Part shown: in pieces, positions 1 to 9,037 of the stretch
Numbering within the stretch: the stretch's first letter is position 1
Layout: the number at the start of each line of letters is the position of its first letter
Origin: Brucella intermedia LMG 3301
Lineage (GTDB): Bacteria > Pseudomonadota > Alphaproteobacteria > Rhizobiales > Rhizobiaceae
Reading direction: 5' to 3'
Length of the DNA: 64,000 bases
NCBI RefSeq assembly: GCF_000182645.1
Contig: NZ_ACQA01000001.1
Span: forward strand, 2,174,001 to 2,238,000
The notes under the pieces: generated by a model
Seen by the model: the letters and a program-made list of their open reading frames with translations, nothing else
Told to the model about the DNA's origin: nothing
Databases searched by the model: none
Made by a program: the position numbers and the translations under genes

Positions 1-107
1 TGGCGAATCCCGCTATCGGCAGCGAGAATACGCGCACCTGCAATTTGGCGTTTCAGGCGATCGGTCACGACCAGATCGCCGCCAAGAAGAATGACGAATG
101 TGCTCAT
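1..107 (-). CDS. thiamine pyrophosphokinase, N-terminal fragment (runs off the left edge)
   Basis: Reading the minus strand from the ATG at 107 gives about 35 residues that begin MSTFVILLGGDLVVT and contain the AADSG turn typical of the N-terminal Rossmann-like half of thiamine pyrophosphokinase, the enzyme that turns thiamine into thiamine diphosphate. The rest of the gene lies outside the window. It is divergent from the thiamine importer genes, so salvage uptake and activation genes share one intergenic region. The riboswitch downstream is on the other strand and acts on thiB, not on this gene. The call rests on a short fragment and on context, so it is tentative. Confidence 0.65.
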   Translation of the reverse strand, partial: MSTFVILLGGDLVVTDRLKRQIAGARILAADSGIR

Positions 108-199
108 AAGCCGCTCATAACACGGGTAAATCCGGGCCGGAAGCCTGCATTCGCTGCCGTTGCCATTCCTCGCCTGAAAGATTATTGTCGCAATCGCTC

Positions 200-344
200 T
201 AACGGGGTGCCATCTGCTTTCGCGGACGGCTGAGAGGTCCAAAGAGCATTTCCAGCAAAAGTGTAAAACGGTTTTGCGCCCGGAAATGCTGAATAAAACG
301 GCCAACCCGCTGAACCTGATCCGGTTTGCACCGGCGGAGGGATT
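200..344 (+). ncRNA. TPP riboswitch (THI element) upstream of thiBPQ
   Basis: The conserved parts are all present in order: P2 5' strand with GGGGTGCC (204-211), a P3 hairpin closed by GCC/GGC, the J3-2 motif CTGAGA (230-235), P2 3' strand AACCCG, and the P4/P5 segment TGAACCTGATCCGG followed by CACCGGCGGAGGGA (about 311-342). It precedes the thiamine importer, the expected target. Between CTGAGA and ACCC there is an extra arm closed by GGTC/GGCC whose interior is an imperfect palindrome at 244-290 that also occurs elsewhere in the window. With ATG 401 as the thiB start, about 57 bases separate the aptamer from the coding region, which leaves room for control of ribosome access. Confidence 0.95.
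244..290. repeat. GCATTTCC-family palindromic repeat inside the riboswitch
   Basis: The ends AGCATTTCC (245-253) and GGAAATGCT (282-290) are perfect reverse complements. A second inner stem pairs GCAAAA (255-260) with TTTTGC. Related copies lie at 27856-27899 and 54293-54335. This copy sits in the variable P3a arm of the TPP aptamer. Confidence 0.85.
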
Positions 345-400
345 AGATGCTCCATAAACGGCGCTCAATCCTCTTGTATAGAAAGAAAGGAAGTGCCGTG

Positions 401-1405
401 ATGCGGCTTTTGTCTTTGCTGGCTTTTTCATTTTCCGCAGCCGTCGCCTTTGCGCCTTCGGCTGAGGCGAAAGACAAGCTCACCGTCTATACTTATGACA
501 GCTTCGTTTCCGAATGGGGTCCGGGGCCGAAGGTCAAGGAAAACTTCGAAAAGGAATGCGATTGCGAAGTCGACTGGATTGCTTCCGCCGACGGCGTTGC
601 CCTGCTCAATCGCCTCAAGCTTGAGGGCAGCAATACCAAAGCCGACATCGTGCTTGGTCTCGATACCAACCTGACGACCGAAGCGCGAGCCACCGGTTTT
701 TTTGCTCCAAGCGGCATCGACCAGAGCAATGTAAACGTTCCGGGCGGCTTCAGGGACGATATCTTCGTTCCCTATGATTATGGCTATTTCGCCGTGGTCT
801 ACGATTCCGAAAAGCTGCCCAATCCTCCCAAGAGCCTGAAGGAACTGGTCGAAGGCGATCCTTCCCAGAAGATCGTGCTGCAGGACCCGCGTACCTCGAC
901 GCCGGGGCTTGGCATGCTGCTCTGGATGAAATCGGTCTATGGAGACGAAGCGGAAGCGGCCTGGCAGAAACTGCAAAAGCGCATTCTCACCGTCACGCCC
1001 GGCTGGTCGGAGGCCTATGGTCTCTTCACCAAGGGCGAGGCCCCGATGGTGCTGTCCTATACGACGTCTCCCGCCTATCACATGATCGCGGAAAAGACGG
1101 ATCGCTATAAGGCCCTCGCCTATCCAGAGGGCAATTATCTCCAGATCGAACTGGCCGCCCAGACCACCACCGGCGCGAAGAATCCTCTGGCGCAAAAGTT
1201 TCTGGCTTTCATGACCGGTCCCGGCTTTCAGGACGCCATCCCCGAAACCAACTGGATGTACCCGGCAGGCAAGACCTCCGCTCGGCTTCCAGCGGCTTTC
1301 GATGCGATGCCGAAGCCGGAAAAAACGCTTCTCATTCCGTCGGACGAAGTGGCCAGGAACCGCAAGGCGTGGGTCGATGAATGGCTGGCCGCGACCAGCA
1401 AATGA
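401..1405 (+). CDS. thiB: thiamine ABC transporter, periplasmic binding protein ThiB
   Basis: This 334-residue protein is the periplasmic receptor that hands thiamine, thiamine phosphate or TPP to ThiPQ. Residues 1-23 form a Sec signal peptide (hydrophobic run ending at AEA). The mature part starts [12 protein letters not shown], the usual ThiB opening, and keeps the iron/thiamine-type solute-binding fold. The ATG at 401 is preferred over an upstream in-frame ATG at 347 because AGGAA lies 8 bases before it, the signal peptide then starts correctly, and 347 would sit directly on the riboswitch end. The next gene starts inside the stop codon (ATGA), so the three genes form one operon under the TPP riboswitch. 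Confidence 0.95.
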   Translation: MRLLSLLAFSFSAAVAFAPSAEAKDKLTVYTYDSFVSEWGPGPKVKENFEKECDCEVDWIASADGVALLNRLKLEGSNTKADIVLGLDTNLTTEARATGFFAPSGIDQSNVNVPGGFRDDIFVPYDYGYFAVVYDSEKLPNPPKSLKELVEGDPSQKIVLQDPRTSTPGLGMLLWMKSVYGDEAEAAWQKLQKRILTVTPGWSEAYGLFTKGEAPMVLSYTTSPAYHMIAEKTDRYKALAYPEGNYLQIELAAQTTTGAKNPLAQKFLAFMTGPGFQDAIPETNWMYPAGKTSARLPAAFDAMPKPEKTLLIPSDEVARNRKAWVDEWLAATSK

Positions 1406-3027
1406 CGGCATTTCCGGCACAGCAGCGCTCGAAAGACATATTCGCCGCCAGACCGGTCGCGGGCATGGTGGCGCTTTGCCTTCTGGTGGTGCTTGCCGGT
1501 GGCGCGCTTGTGGCGCTTGCATTCGAAGCGGGCCGCGGCGGCTTCGATGCCGCGGCCAATTTCGACGCCTATCTGTGGCGGGTTGCGCGCTTCACGATCC
1601 TGCAGGCAATCGCTTCGAGCTTGCTATCCGTGCTGTTTGCTGTGCCCGTCGCCCGTGCACTTTATGCCGAAGCAAGTTTTCCGGGGCGCGGGCTGATCCT
1701 GCGCCTGTTTGCCCTGCCGCTTGCTCTGCCAGCCCTTGTCGCCGTGCTGGGCGTCACCAGCATCTATGGCCGCAACGGGTTCATTGCCCATCTGTCAGAA
1801 GCTGCGGGTCATCCGTTCCAGCCGGACATCTACGGCATCACCGGTATCCTCATCGCCCATATTTTCTTCAACATGCCGCTCGCAGTCCGTCTCATTCTGG
1901 CTGGTTACGAATCGATACCAACCGATTACTGGAAGCTTGCCGCGCAGCTTGGCATGGGCAATCGGGCCCGCTTCCGGCTCATCGAATGGCCGGTGATCCG
2001 CCGCAACCTGCCGGGCATGATCGGCCTCATCTTCATGCTCTGCGTGACGAGCTTCACGACCGTGCTGACGCTCGGCGGCGGCCCCCGCGCCACCACGCTG
2101 GAAGTTGCGATCTATCAAAGCCTGCATTTCGATTTCGATCCGAGCCGCGCCGTCGCGCTCACCTTCACGCAGCTTGCGCTGACATTGCTCGTGCTTCTGG
2201 CCCTCCGCTTCACCGGAAGCCCGTCCGAAGAAGGCTTTACCCATGCGGCAACGCCGCGACGCTACGGTATGGCCCTTCCGGCTGAACGCGCCGTCAACAT
2301 CATCGTCATCGGGATAGGCTTTCTCTATGTCACGCTGCCGATCACGGGCGTTGTCGTCTCCGGCCTCGCCGCCGATCTGGTGCGGCTCTTGACCGAGAAA
2401 ACGGTCTGGCGCGCCATCGGCACCAGCCTTGCCCTCGGTTTTTCAGCGGCACTGCTATCGGTCATTCTGTCGCTCGCGCTCGTGTCGGCACGGGAAGCGG
2501 TGAAGAAACGTAAACTCGCCAACATCTTCGATACCGGCGCGAGCCTGATCCTCGTCATGCCGCCCATCGTGATCGGCGCGGGCTGGTTCATCCTGCTTCG
2601 CCATTTCACCAATCCTTTCGCAATGGCGCCTTTCATGGTCGTCACCGTCAATGCCGCCATGGCCATGCCCTTCGCCGTGCGTCTCCTGCGCCCGGCATGG
2701 GACACGGCAGCAAGCCGCCACAACCGTCTTTGTGCACAGTTGGGCATTCATGGCCTCAATCGTTTCCGGCTCATCGACTGGCCTTCGATCCGCAAGCCCC
2801 TCGGCATGGCCTTTGCTTTCGCCATGGCGCTTTCCCTTGGCGACCTTGGCACGATTGCCCTGTTCGGCAGCGACGCGCTTTTGACCCTCCCCTATCTTCT
2901 CTTGCAGCGCATGGGCAGCTATCGCACATTCGATGCGGCGGGCCTGGCGCTCATTCTCGGCTTGCTGTGCCTCGCACTGATGATGATCGCGGATCGCGCA
3001 TCCCGAAAGGAAACGCCTTCTCTATGA
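1402..3027 (+). CDS. thiP: thiamine ABC transporter, permease ThiP
   Basis: The 541-residue protein is a fused two-domain permease of the ThiP/FbpB type with about 12 hydrophobic segments. Each half has an EAA-like loop that docks on the ATPase: one around [15 protein letters not shown] and one around [15 protein letters not shown], both followed by RLI(E/D)WP. The start at 1402 overlaps the thiB stop by four bases, which gives the exact family length; an ATG seven codons upstream is possible but lies inside thiB. It overlaps thiQ in the same way at its end. Confidence 0.95.
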   Translation: MTAFPAQQRSKDIFAARPVAGMVALCLLVVLAGGALVALAFEAGRGGFDAAANFDAYLWRVARFTILQAIASSLLSVLFAVPVARALYAEASFPGRGLILRLFALPLALPALVAVLGVTSIYGRNGFIAHLSEAAGHPFQPDIYGITGILIAHIFFNMPLAVRLILAGYESIPTDYWKLAAQLGMGNRARFRLIEWPVIRRNLPGMIGLIFMLCVTSFTTVLTLGGGPRATTLEVAIYQSLHFDFDPSRAVALTFTQLALTLLVLLALRFTGSPSEEGFTHAATPRRYGMALPAERAVNIIVIGIGFLYVTLPITGVVVSGLAADLVRLLTEKTVWRAIGTSLALGFSAALLSVILSLALVSAREAVKKRKLANIFDTGASLILVMPPIVIGAGWFILLRHFTNPFAMAPFMVVTVNAAMAMPFAVRLLRPAWDTAASRHNRLCAQLGIHGLNRFRLIDWPSIRKPLGMAFAFAMALSLGDLGTIALFGSDALLTLPYLLLQRMGSYRTFDAAGLALILGLLCLALMMIADRASRKETPSL

Positions 3028-3764
3028 ATGCCCCGATGAACCCGGCTACCGAAATCCGCCTCGATAACGTTCGGTTCAGCTATGGCGAAACCGCCATGCA
3101 TTTCGATGCGACGATAAAAGGCGGCGTCATTGCCGCGATTGTCGGGCCAAGCGGTTCGGGCAAATCGACGCTTCTCAACCTGATTGCCGGCTTTGAATTT
3201 CCGCAATCCGGCCGCATTCTGATCGGTGGCAACGACGTCAGCGAATTCTCACCGGCGGATCGGCCCGTTTCGATGGTGTTTCAGGAAAACAACCTGTTCG
3301 CCCATCTAAGCGTCGAGCAGAATGTCGGCCTCGGGCGCTCGCCGAACCTGAAACTCTCCGCAAAGGATCGTGCCGACATCGCGGAATCTCTGTCGCGCGT
3401 CGGCCTTGCGGGCAAGGAACAGCGCAAGCCCGAAGCGCTTTCCGGCGGCGAACGGCAGCGCGTGGCGATTGCCCGCGCCCTCATACGCCAGCGCCCTGTT
3501 CTGCTCCTTGACGAAGCCTTTGCCTCGCTTGGCCCCGCGCTGCGGCATCAGATGCTGGATCTGGTCAGGGAGCTTCAGCTCGAAACGGGCATGACGGTGC
3601 TGATGGTCACCCACACGCCGGAAGATGCAATCTACCTCGACGCAGTGTTGCTTTTTCTCGACACTGGCCGCATTTCCGCGATGGGGCCTGCTGTTGAACT
3701 GCTTTCCCCGACTGGACCGGAGGCCCTGCGGCGCTATATCGGCGAAAAGCGGAATTCGGGCTGA
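3024..3764 (+). CDS. thiQ: thiamine ABC transporter, ATPase ThiQ
   Basis: The 246-residue protein is the ATP-binding subunit that powers thiamine import. It has Walker [10 protein letters not shown] (residues 41-49), Q-loop VFQENNLF, the signature [15 protein letters not shown] and Walker B LLLDEAF, with alanine where most ABC proteins have proline, as is usual in ThiQ. The ATG overlaps the thiP stop (ATGA). No clear intrinsic terminator was found in the bases after the stop. Confidence 0.95.
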   Translation: MNAPMNPATEIRLDNVRFSYGETAMHFDATIKGGVIAAIVGPSGSGKSTLLNLIAGFEFPQSGRILIGGNDVSEFSPADRPVSMVFQENNLFAHLSVEQNVGLGRSPNLKLSAKDRADIAESLSRVGLAGKEQRKPEALSGGERQRVAIARALIRQRPVLLLDEAFASLGPALRHQMLDLVRELQLETGMTVLMVTHTPEDAIYLDAVLLFLDTGRISAMGPAVELLSPTGPEALRRYIGEKRNSG

Positions 3765-4017
3765 ACCTCAAATAGAGTTACGGTTGCGGACATATTTTGT
3801 TCGCAATCTGCCGGAAGAACCGCTGCAGATTTCTTGTACTGCTTGTATGCGTTCTGGTCTGTGACTAGATTTGGCCACGGATCAAGCAATCTGATTCAGA
3901 AGCGAGGATAAAATACTGTTCCGTCAATCGACCCGTTCCCGGGCCTTCCTGTGTCTACCCATCTCCCTGCCAGAATGGACGCAGCAAAATTGGCGGAAAC
4001 CAGCCATCGGTCTTGGC

Positions 4018-5448
4018 TTGCTTGCGGTCGCCCTGATTTCCGGTTGCCAGTCGATCAATTCCAGCAAGGATCTGGGACTGCAGCCGTCCGACAATCCCGT
4101 GACGGTCGACAATGTGACGCGCAACGATCGGCTCGCGCAGCTCGGCGCCCAGCAGCATCCGCGCATTCTCGCGACCTACGGCGGTGAGTACAAGGACCAG
4201 AAGCTTGAGCGCATGGTGGCCAAGATCGTCGGCAAGCTGACGACGGTTACCGACAAGCCGGACCAGACCTATCGCATCACCATTCTCGATAGCCCCAACA
4301 TCAACGCCTTCGCATTGCCGGGCGGCTATCTCTATGTCACGCGCGGCCTGCTCGCGCTCGCCAACGACTCCTCCGAAGTTGCGGCCGTGATCGCCCATGA
4401 AATGGGCCATGTCATCGCCAATCATGGCATTTTGCGCCAGGAGAAGGAGGCGGAGACGGCCATTGCCGGTCGTGTTGCCAGCGAAGTGCTGCATAATGAA
4501 TCCGCCAGCCGTGAAGAAGAGCTGCGCGGCAAGCTGCGGCTTGCCCAGTTCTCACGTAATCAGGAATTGCAGGCGGATGCCATCGGGATCAAGATGATCG
4601 GTGAAGCCGGTTACGATCCGTTCGCTTCGGCCCGTTTCCTGCAGTCGATGGAAGCCTATCAGAGCTTCCGTTCGGTTTCCGGCGCGACCGATGCAAGCCT
4701 CGACTTTCTCGCAAGCCACCCGGCAACGCCACAACGCATCCAGCTTGCGCTTGGCCATGCACGTCGCATCGGCGCACCGGGCGTCGGCACGACCGATCGC
4801 GATTCCTTCCTCGACGGCATTGATGGTCTTCTTTACGGCGACTCGCCCAGTGAGGGTTATGTCCGCGAACAGACCTTCATCCACCCGAAGCTCGGCGTCA
4901 CCTTCCGCGCGCCGGATGGTTTCAGCATCGACAATTCGGCCAATGCGGTCATGGCCAGCGGCCCCGGCGAAGTGGCCATCCGTTTCGATGGCGCATCTCT
5001 TCCAGCGGGATCGAACCTAGCCGATTATATTCGCTCCGGCTGGGTGACCGGTCTCGACGACAGTTCGATCCAGACCACCACCATCAATGGTTTGCCCGCC
5101 GCGACCGCGCGTGCCAGCGCCGACCGTTGGCAATTCGACATTGTGGTCATCGGCGCCAACAACAAGGTCTATCGCTTCCTGACAGCGGCACCGAAAGGCA
5201 GCAATGCCCTTCTGCCCGCCTCACAAACTGTCACGCAATCGTTCCGCCTGCTGTCGCCTGCCGAACAGAACTCCATCAAGCCGCTTCGCATCCGCGTCGT
5301 AACGGTGAAGCCCGGCGACACGCTGGCCAGTCTGTCGGCCCGCATGCAGGGTACGACACGCAAGCTGGAACTATTCCGCCTTCTCAATGCCATGTCTGCG
5401 GGGGCGACGGTCTCGGTCGGCGACCGCGTGAAGCTGATAAGCGAGTAA
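4018..5448 (+). CDS. M48-family metalloprotease lipoprotein with LysM-like C terminus
   Basis: The protein is a zinc metalloprotease of the BepA/YfgC type, expected to act in the periplasm on outer-membrane proteins. HEMGH lies at residues 127-131 and the third zinc ligand region is ELQADAIG. A lipobox (LISGC) is near the N terminus and the last 50 residues (VKPGDTLASLSARM onward) resemble a LysM module. The start is uncertain. TTG 4018 leaves no positive charge before the hydrophobic stretch, whereas the frame stays open back to 3895 and encodes NWRKPAIGLGLLAVALISGC, a much better lipoprotein signal. No ATG, GTG or TTG exists in frame there; ATA 3913 and CTG 3916 follow a GAGG at 3904-3907. 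Confidence 0.85.
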   Translation: MLAVALISGCQSINSSKDLGLQPSDNPVTVDNVTRNDRLAQLGAQQHPRILATYGGEYKDQKLERMVAKIVGKLTTVTDKPDQTYRITILDSPNINAFALPGGYLYVTRGLLALANDSSEVAAVIAHEMGHVIANHGILRQEKEAETAIAGRVASEVLHNESASREEELRGKLRLAQFSRNQELQADAIGIKMIGEAGYDPFASARFLQSMEAYQSFRSVSGATDASLDFLASHPATPQRIQLALGHARRIGAPGVGTTDRDSFLDGIDGLLYGDSPSEGYVREQTFIHPKLGVTFRAPDGFSIDNSANAVMASGPGEVAIRFDGASLPAGSNLADYIRSGWVTGLDDSSIQTTTINGLPAATARASADRWQFDIVVIGANNKVYRFLTAAPKGSNALLPASQTVTQSFRLLSPAEQNSIKPLRIRVVTVKPGDTLASLSARMQGTTRKLELFRLLNAMSAGATVSVGDRVKLISE

Positions 5449-5454
5449 GACAGA

Positions 5455-6159
5455 ATGACGGAAACACTTGTCCACTCAGTGCTGGCCGGAAAAGTCGCCC
5501 CTCTCGGGAGCCGTGGCGTCCCAAGCGGCATCGACAAGCAGCCGGTATCCGGCAAGGTTCGTGTGACATTCGAAGGGCTGGACTGCGACGCGCAGGGTGA
5601 CCGAAAGGTGCATGGCGGGCCGGAAAAGGCGCTCCACCATTATCCGCATGACCATTACGCCCTCTGGCGCGAAGAAATCGGTGACAATGCGCGTCTCGGC
5701 GCAAGGGGCGCCTTTGGCGAGAACATCTCGACCTCCGGTCTCGATGAGCGCAATGTCGCCGTGGGAGACCGGTTTCGCCTTGGCAGTGCGCTTGTGGAAG
5801 TATCGCAGGGACGCCAGCCTTGCTGGAAACTGAACGAGCGTTTTGCAACAGCGGATATGGCGGTCCGCGTCCAGAAGACGGGACGGACGGGCTGGTACTA
5901 TCGCGTTCTGGAAGAAGGTCATGTGGAAGCCGGCGATTCGCTGACGCTTGTCGACCGCCCTTCACCGGAATGGACGCTGCATCGCGTCTGGCATCTGCTT
6001 TATGTCGATACGCTGAACTATGACGAACTGGCCTTGATGGCCGGGCTTTCGCACCTCGCCGACAGCTGGAAGCGCTATGCCGTGCGCCGTCTTGAAAATC
6101 GCAAGGTCGAGGACTGGTCCTCCAGGCTCGAAGGCAGGACAACCGAACCACAAAACTAA
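5455..6159 (+). CDS. MOSC domain protein, YiiM type
   Basis: The 234-residue protein belongs to the MOSC family, C-terminal relatives of molybdenum cofactor sulfurases that bind Moco. The pattern VHGGPEKALHHYP, GAFGENISTSGL and the conserved cysteine in GRQPCWKLNERF match the YiiM branch, which reduces N-hydroxylated bases and protects from 6-N-hydroxylaminopurine. The C-terminal 3-alpha helical domain is present (about 165-215). It starts six bases after the M48 stop, so the two may be cotranscribed, and it converges on rpoH2. Confidence 0.9.
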   Translation: MTETLVHSVLAGKVAPLGSRGVPSGIDKQPVSGKVRVTFEGLDCDAQGDRKVHGGPEKALHHYPHDHYALWREEIGDNARLGARGAFGENISTSGLDERNVAVGDRFRLGSALVEVSQGRQPCWKLNERFATADMAVRVQKTGRTGWYYRVLEEGHVEAGDSLTLVDRPSPEWTLHRVWHLLYVDTLNYDELALMAGLSHLADSWKRYAVRRLENRKVEDWSSRLEGRTTEPQN

Positions 6160-6205
6160 GGAGGAGCCGCCTGGCCCCTCTTCTTGATTTCCCGACCTTC
6201 GCAAA

Positions 6206-7141
6206 CTATGCCTGATAGGCCGCCAGTTCGTGCTGGCTCAACAAGGCGATCTTCAGCTTCTCCATCGCACGGCTTTCGATCTGCCGTACACGCTCCTTGG
6301 AAATGCCGAGCTTTTCACCCAGAGCCTCCAGCGTCACCCCGTCGTCATCGAGGCGGCGTTCACGGATAATGTGCAGTTCGCGCTCGTTCAGCGTGTCGAG
6401 CGCCACATTGAGCCACTGGTTACGGCGCTCCATATCGATGGAGCTTTCGGCGATTTCGTCCTGCAAGGGATGGTCGTCCACCAGAAAATCCATGCGGCGC
6501 GACGCGCCCGATTCTTCACTGTTCACAGGTGCCGAAAGCGAACTATCCGGCCCGGACAGCCGGCTGTCCATGATCTCGACGTCGCTCGTCGAAACACCCA
6601 GTTGATCGGAAATTTCCCGGTAAATCTCGGCCTTGCTCATGGTATCGTCGGATTGGGCCAATTTCGAACGTAGACGGCGCAGGTTGAAGAACAGCGCCTT
6701 CTGTGCCGAACTGGTGCCTCCGCGCACAATGGACCAGTTGCGCAGGATATAATCCTGCATGGAGGCGCGAATCCACCAGGACGCATATGTGGAGAAACGC
6801 ACTTCCCGCTCGGGGTCGAAGCGGGCTGCAGCTTCCAGAAGGCCGACATAACCCTCCTGGATGAGATCGTTCATTGGCAGCTTGAACTTGCGAAAGCGGC
6901 CCGCCATCGAAATAACCAGACGCATATGTGCGGATGTGATGCGGTGAAGGGCTTCCTGATCCTTCAGTTCCCGCCAGCGAATGGCGAGATCGCGTTCCTC
7001 TTCGCGCTCCAGATAGGGAGCCGACATCGCGCTGCGGATCATGGATTGGGAAGAGGCTGCTGTCGCCGGGAGACTGCGTGCAACCATAGGCATGCGATTG
7101 GCCGGAACTGTGGAAGAACTGCTCATGGATGACTGCTTCAT
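6206..7141 (-). CDS. rpoH2: RNA polymerase heat-shock sigma factor RpoH2
   Basis: The 311-residue sigma-70 group protein has region 2 (NDLIQEGYVGLLEAA, RFSTYASWWIRASMQDYI), the RpoH box (QKALFFNLRRLR) that marks sigma-32 proteins, and a region 4.2 helix-turn-helix (LGISKERVRQIESRAMEKLK). Hyphomicrobiales carry two rpoH genes; linkage to carD and fdxA and the long Ser/Met-rich N terminus point to rpoH2, which serves oxidative and general stress. The start at 7141 follows AGGAGA with five to six bases of spacing; an upstream ATG at 7204 lacks such a site. An EcfG-like promoter lies upstream (7318-7342). Confidence 0.92.
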   Translation of the reverse strand: MKQSSMSSSSTVPANRMPMVARSLPATAASSQSMIRSAMSAPYLEREEERDLAIRWRELKDQEALHRITSAHMRLVISMAGRFRKFKLPMNDLIQEGYVGLLEAAARFDPEREVRFSTYASWWIRASMQDYILRNWSIVRGGTSSAQKALFFNLRRLRSKLAQSDDTMSKAEIYREISDQLGVSTSDVEIMDSRLSGPDSSLSAPVNSEESGASRRMDFLVDDHPLQDEIAESSIDMERRNQWLNVALDTLNERELHIIRERRLDDDGVTLEALGEKLGISKERVRQIESRAMEKLKIALLSQHELAAYQA

Positions 7142-7317
7142 CTGGTTCTCCTGTTCTGAACTCACGCCCGTCGGGCGTTCAGTGGAAGGATATGCCAGTC
7201 CCACAAAGACTCATTGGACGAGCTAGCGAATTCGCCCAAAACTCCCCGCCAGGCCCATTCTTTGGCCAACATGATTACGCCGCAAAACAAACCCGTTTAC
7301 GAACTGGTGTCTGGGAG

Positions 7318-7342
7318 AACGCACCAGCGGCGATCAGGTTCC
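7318..7342 (-). promoter_or_regulatory. candidate EcfG (general stress sigma) promoter for rpoH2
   Basis: On the minus strand the sequence reads GGAAC (complement of 7338-7342), a 16-base spacer, then CGTT (complement of 7318-7321). This equals the GGAAC-N16/17-CGTT consensus of the alphaproteobacterial general stress sigma factor EcfG/RpoE. Transcription would begin near 7310, giving a leader of about 170 bases. The match is exact, but binding is inferred. Confidence 0.7.
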
Positions 7343-7495
7343 CTATCGATCAGGATAATTCTCGGACCAAGCGGGATAATGTCCGGAAAGGTTAAGGAGC
7401 GGTTGCAAAGATCGATAGAACTTTAACCAGAACGATATTGCGGGCAGCCTCATGGGGAACGAGGCCGACCCGGCTTTTCTTGACTGAGGCAAATA

Positions 7496-7528
7496 AAAAG
7501 CCCGGCTAAAGCCGGGCCTTTTAAAAAA
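7496..7528 (-). terminator. intrinsic terminator of carD
   Basis: The stem AGCCCGGC/GCCGGGCC with the short loop TAAA is flanked by A-runs and T-runs, so it can stop transcription on both strands. It lies just after the carD stop codon on the minus strand. Confidence 0.85.
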
Positions 7529-7543
7529 GAAGGGAAGTGAAGC

Positions 7544-8125
7544 TTATGCGGCTTCAACTTCATCGTCGTCAAGATCGGCCTCGGCATCGGCCTTGCCGCG
7601 CTTCGGTCCCTTGGCGAGATTGGCTTCGATAAGACGAACAGCTTCGGTTTCCGAAAGCTTGTTCACGGCAGCAATTTCGCGCGCCATGCGATCGAGGGCA
7701 GCTTCGTAAAGCTGGCGTTCCGAATAGGACTGTTCCGGCTGGTTTTCAGCACGGAAAAGATCGCGAACGACTTCCGAGATTGAGATCAGATCGCCGGAAT
7801 TGATCTTTGCATCATATTCCTGCGCGCGGCGCGACCACATGGTGCGCTTCACACGTGCGCGGCCCTGAACGACCTTCAATGCACGTTCAACATAATCGGT
7901 CTCCGACAGCTTGCGCATGCCGATGGAGGCGGCCTTGGCGACCGGCACCTTCAGGCGCATCTTGTCTTTTTCGAAATCGATCACGAAGAGTTCGAGCTTG
8001 TGACCTGCCACTTCCTGCTCTTCGATCGTTACGATCTGGCCGACGCCATGAGCCGGATATACGATGGCCTCACCGGCCTTGAAACCGCCACGCGCTACTG
8101 GAGACTTTTTCTGCTGGGATGACAT
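7544..8125 (-). CDS. CarD/CdnL-family RNA polymerase-binding regulator
   Basis: The 193-residue protein has the N-terminal RNA polymerase interaction domain (Tudor-like, GEAIVYPAHGVGQIV) followed by a helical DNA-binding domain, and an acidic C-terminal tail (DLDDDEVEAA). CarD/CdnL proteins bind the beta subunit and stabilise open promoter complexes, notably at rRNA promoters. Two in-frame ATGs compete: 8134 has GGGAG only two bases upstream, while 8125 has it 11 bases away and gives the usual family N terminus MSSQQKK. It sits between rpoH2 and fdxA, an arrangement common in Hyphomicrobiales. Confidence 0.9.
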   Translation of the reverse strand: MSSQQKKSPVARGGFKAGEAIVYPAHGVGQIVTIEEQEVAGHKLELFVIDFEKDKMRLKVPVAKAASIGMRKLSETDYVERALKVVQGRARVKRTMWSRRAQEYDAKINSGDLISISEVVRDLFRAENQPEQSYSERQLYEAALDRMAREIAAVNKLSETEAVRLIEANLAKGPKRGKADAEADLDDDEVEAA

Positions 8126-8698
8126 ACGCTTCATTACTCCCTGTTGTGCCCGGCGCGACCCGCCGGTTGACACATGATGGTCGACCGCGCTCCGGAGAAA
8201 TGAAGCACGGACGTTGCTTGTCGGTTTGCAACTGAAAACGTGTCTGACGGCAAATCTAACCGACCGGGTGTACGGTGAGGGGGACGACGCCAGATCGCAA
8301 TCATCTTCCCCGGTGCCATTCAGCCCGGTACTAAAGATCAGCCCTTTCAGAGATTAACGCATAGCGCCACGACTTGACGTCCAGTCACCGAAATTATTGT
8401 GACAACCTAACACAATTTCGCGCAAGAATCAACAAATTGCCGGATATGCCGTATCCGGCAACGCAACACACCTAAAAGATGGGCGTTTTCCCGTGATTTC
8501 ATTCGTCTTTTGCCGGTGCATCGCAGAAAATGCAAGTGATAAATCCTGCTTTTCCGTAATGCCGGTTACCCTGTCAGTCTTAACAGGATAACCTATGGTG
8601 TTCCAGAAGTGCGAAGTCTTCGGAAACAACGGGATACTTATATAATACCGTCATGCTTGCAGCAGCCTGAAAGCCGGGACTGCAATACCATGCCGGTA
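8126..8698. other. 573-base intergenic region between fdxA and carD
   Basis: It should contain the carD promoter and the 3' end of the fdxA transcript. The only clear structure is a perfect 10-base inverted repeat at 8437-8461. No convincing gene or known RNA was seen. Confidence 0.6.
8437..8461. repeat. perfect 10-bp inverted repeat
   Basis: TTGCCGGATA (8437-8446) and TATCCGGCAA (8452-8461) flank a 5-base loop. On the minus strand the hairpin is followed by a moderately T-rich stretch, so it could end a transcript from the fdxA side, about 240 bases after the fdxA stop. Confidence 0.5.
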
Positions 8699-9037
8699 TT
8701 AGTCACCGCTGCCCGGCTCGGCAGAGAAATACTTCTCCAGCTTGCCAGCCACGCCATCCATCTCCTTGGCTTCGGGAAGGGCGTCCTTCTTCGCGGTAAT
8801 ATTGGGCCATTTTGCCGCATATTCCGTATTCAGTTCCAGCCACTTGTCGAGGCCCGGCTCGGTGTCGGGGCTGATCGCCTCGGCAGGGCATTCCGGTTCA
8901 CATACGCCGCAGTCGATGCACTCATCAGGATTGATGACGAGCATGTTTTCGCCTTCGTAGAAGCAATCGACCGGGCAGACCTCGACGCAGTCCGTATATT
9001 TGCAGCGAATGCAATTATCGGTCACGACATACGTCAT
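8699..9037 (-). CDS. fdxA: seven-iron ferredoxin FdxA
   Basis: The 112-residue protein carries two cysteine clusters, [17 protein letters not shown] near the N terminus and [12 protein letters not shown] at about 40-51, which bind one [3Fe-4S] and one [4Fe-4S] cluster. The long C-terminal extension to residue 112 is standard for alphaproteobacterial FdxA. It is an electron carrier in the cytoplasm; the partner is not known from the sequence. The gene lies between carD and the S4-domain gene, all on the minus strand. Confidence 0.95.
   Translation of the reverse strand: MTYVVTDNCIRCKYTDCVEVCPVDCFYEGENMLVINPDECIDCGVCEPECPAEAISPDTEPGLDKWLELNTEYAAKWPNITAKKDALPEAKEMDGVAGKLEKYFSAEPGSGD

Larger units (their letters stand above)
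7142..7543. other. intergenic region between carD and rpoH2
   Basis: These 402 bases hold the rpoH2 leader and promoter and the carD terminator. Short open frames here lack ribosome sites and coding bias, so no gene is called. Confidence 0.7.

Noticed and set aside
428..1522. Minus-strand frame opposite thiB
   Set aside because: thiB has a signal peptide and family sequence; the opposite frame crosses into thiP.
8429..8629. 66-residue minus-strand frame in the fdxA-carD gap
   Set aside because: No ribosome site and its end coincides with the inverted repeat at 8437-8461.
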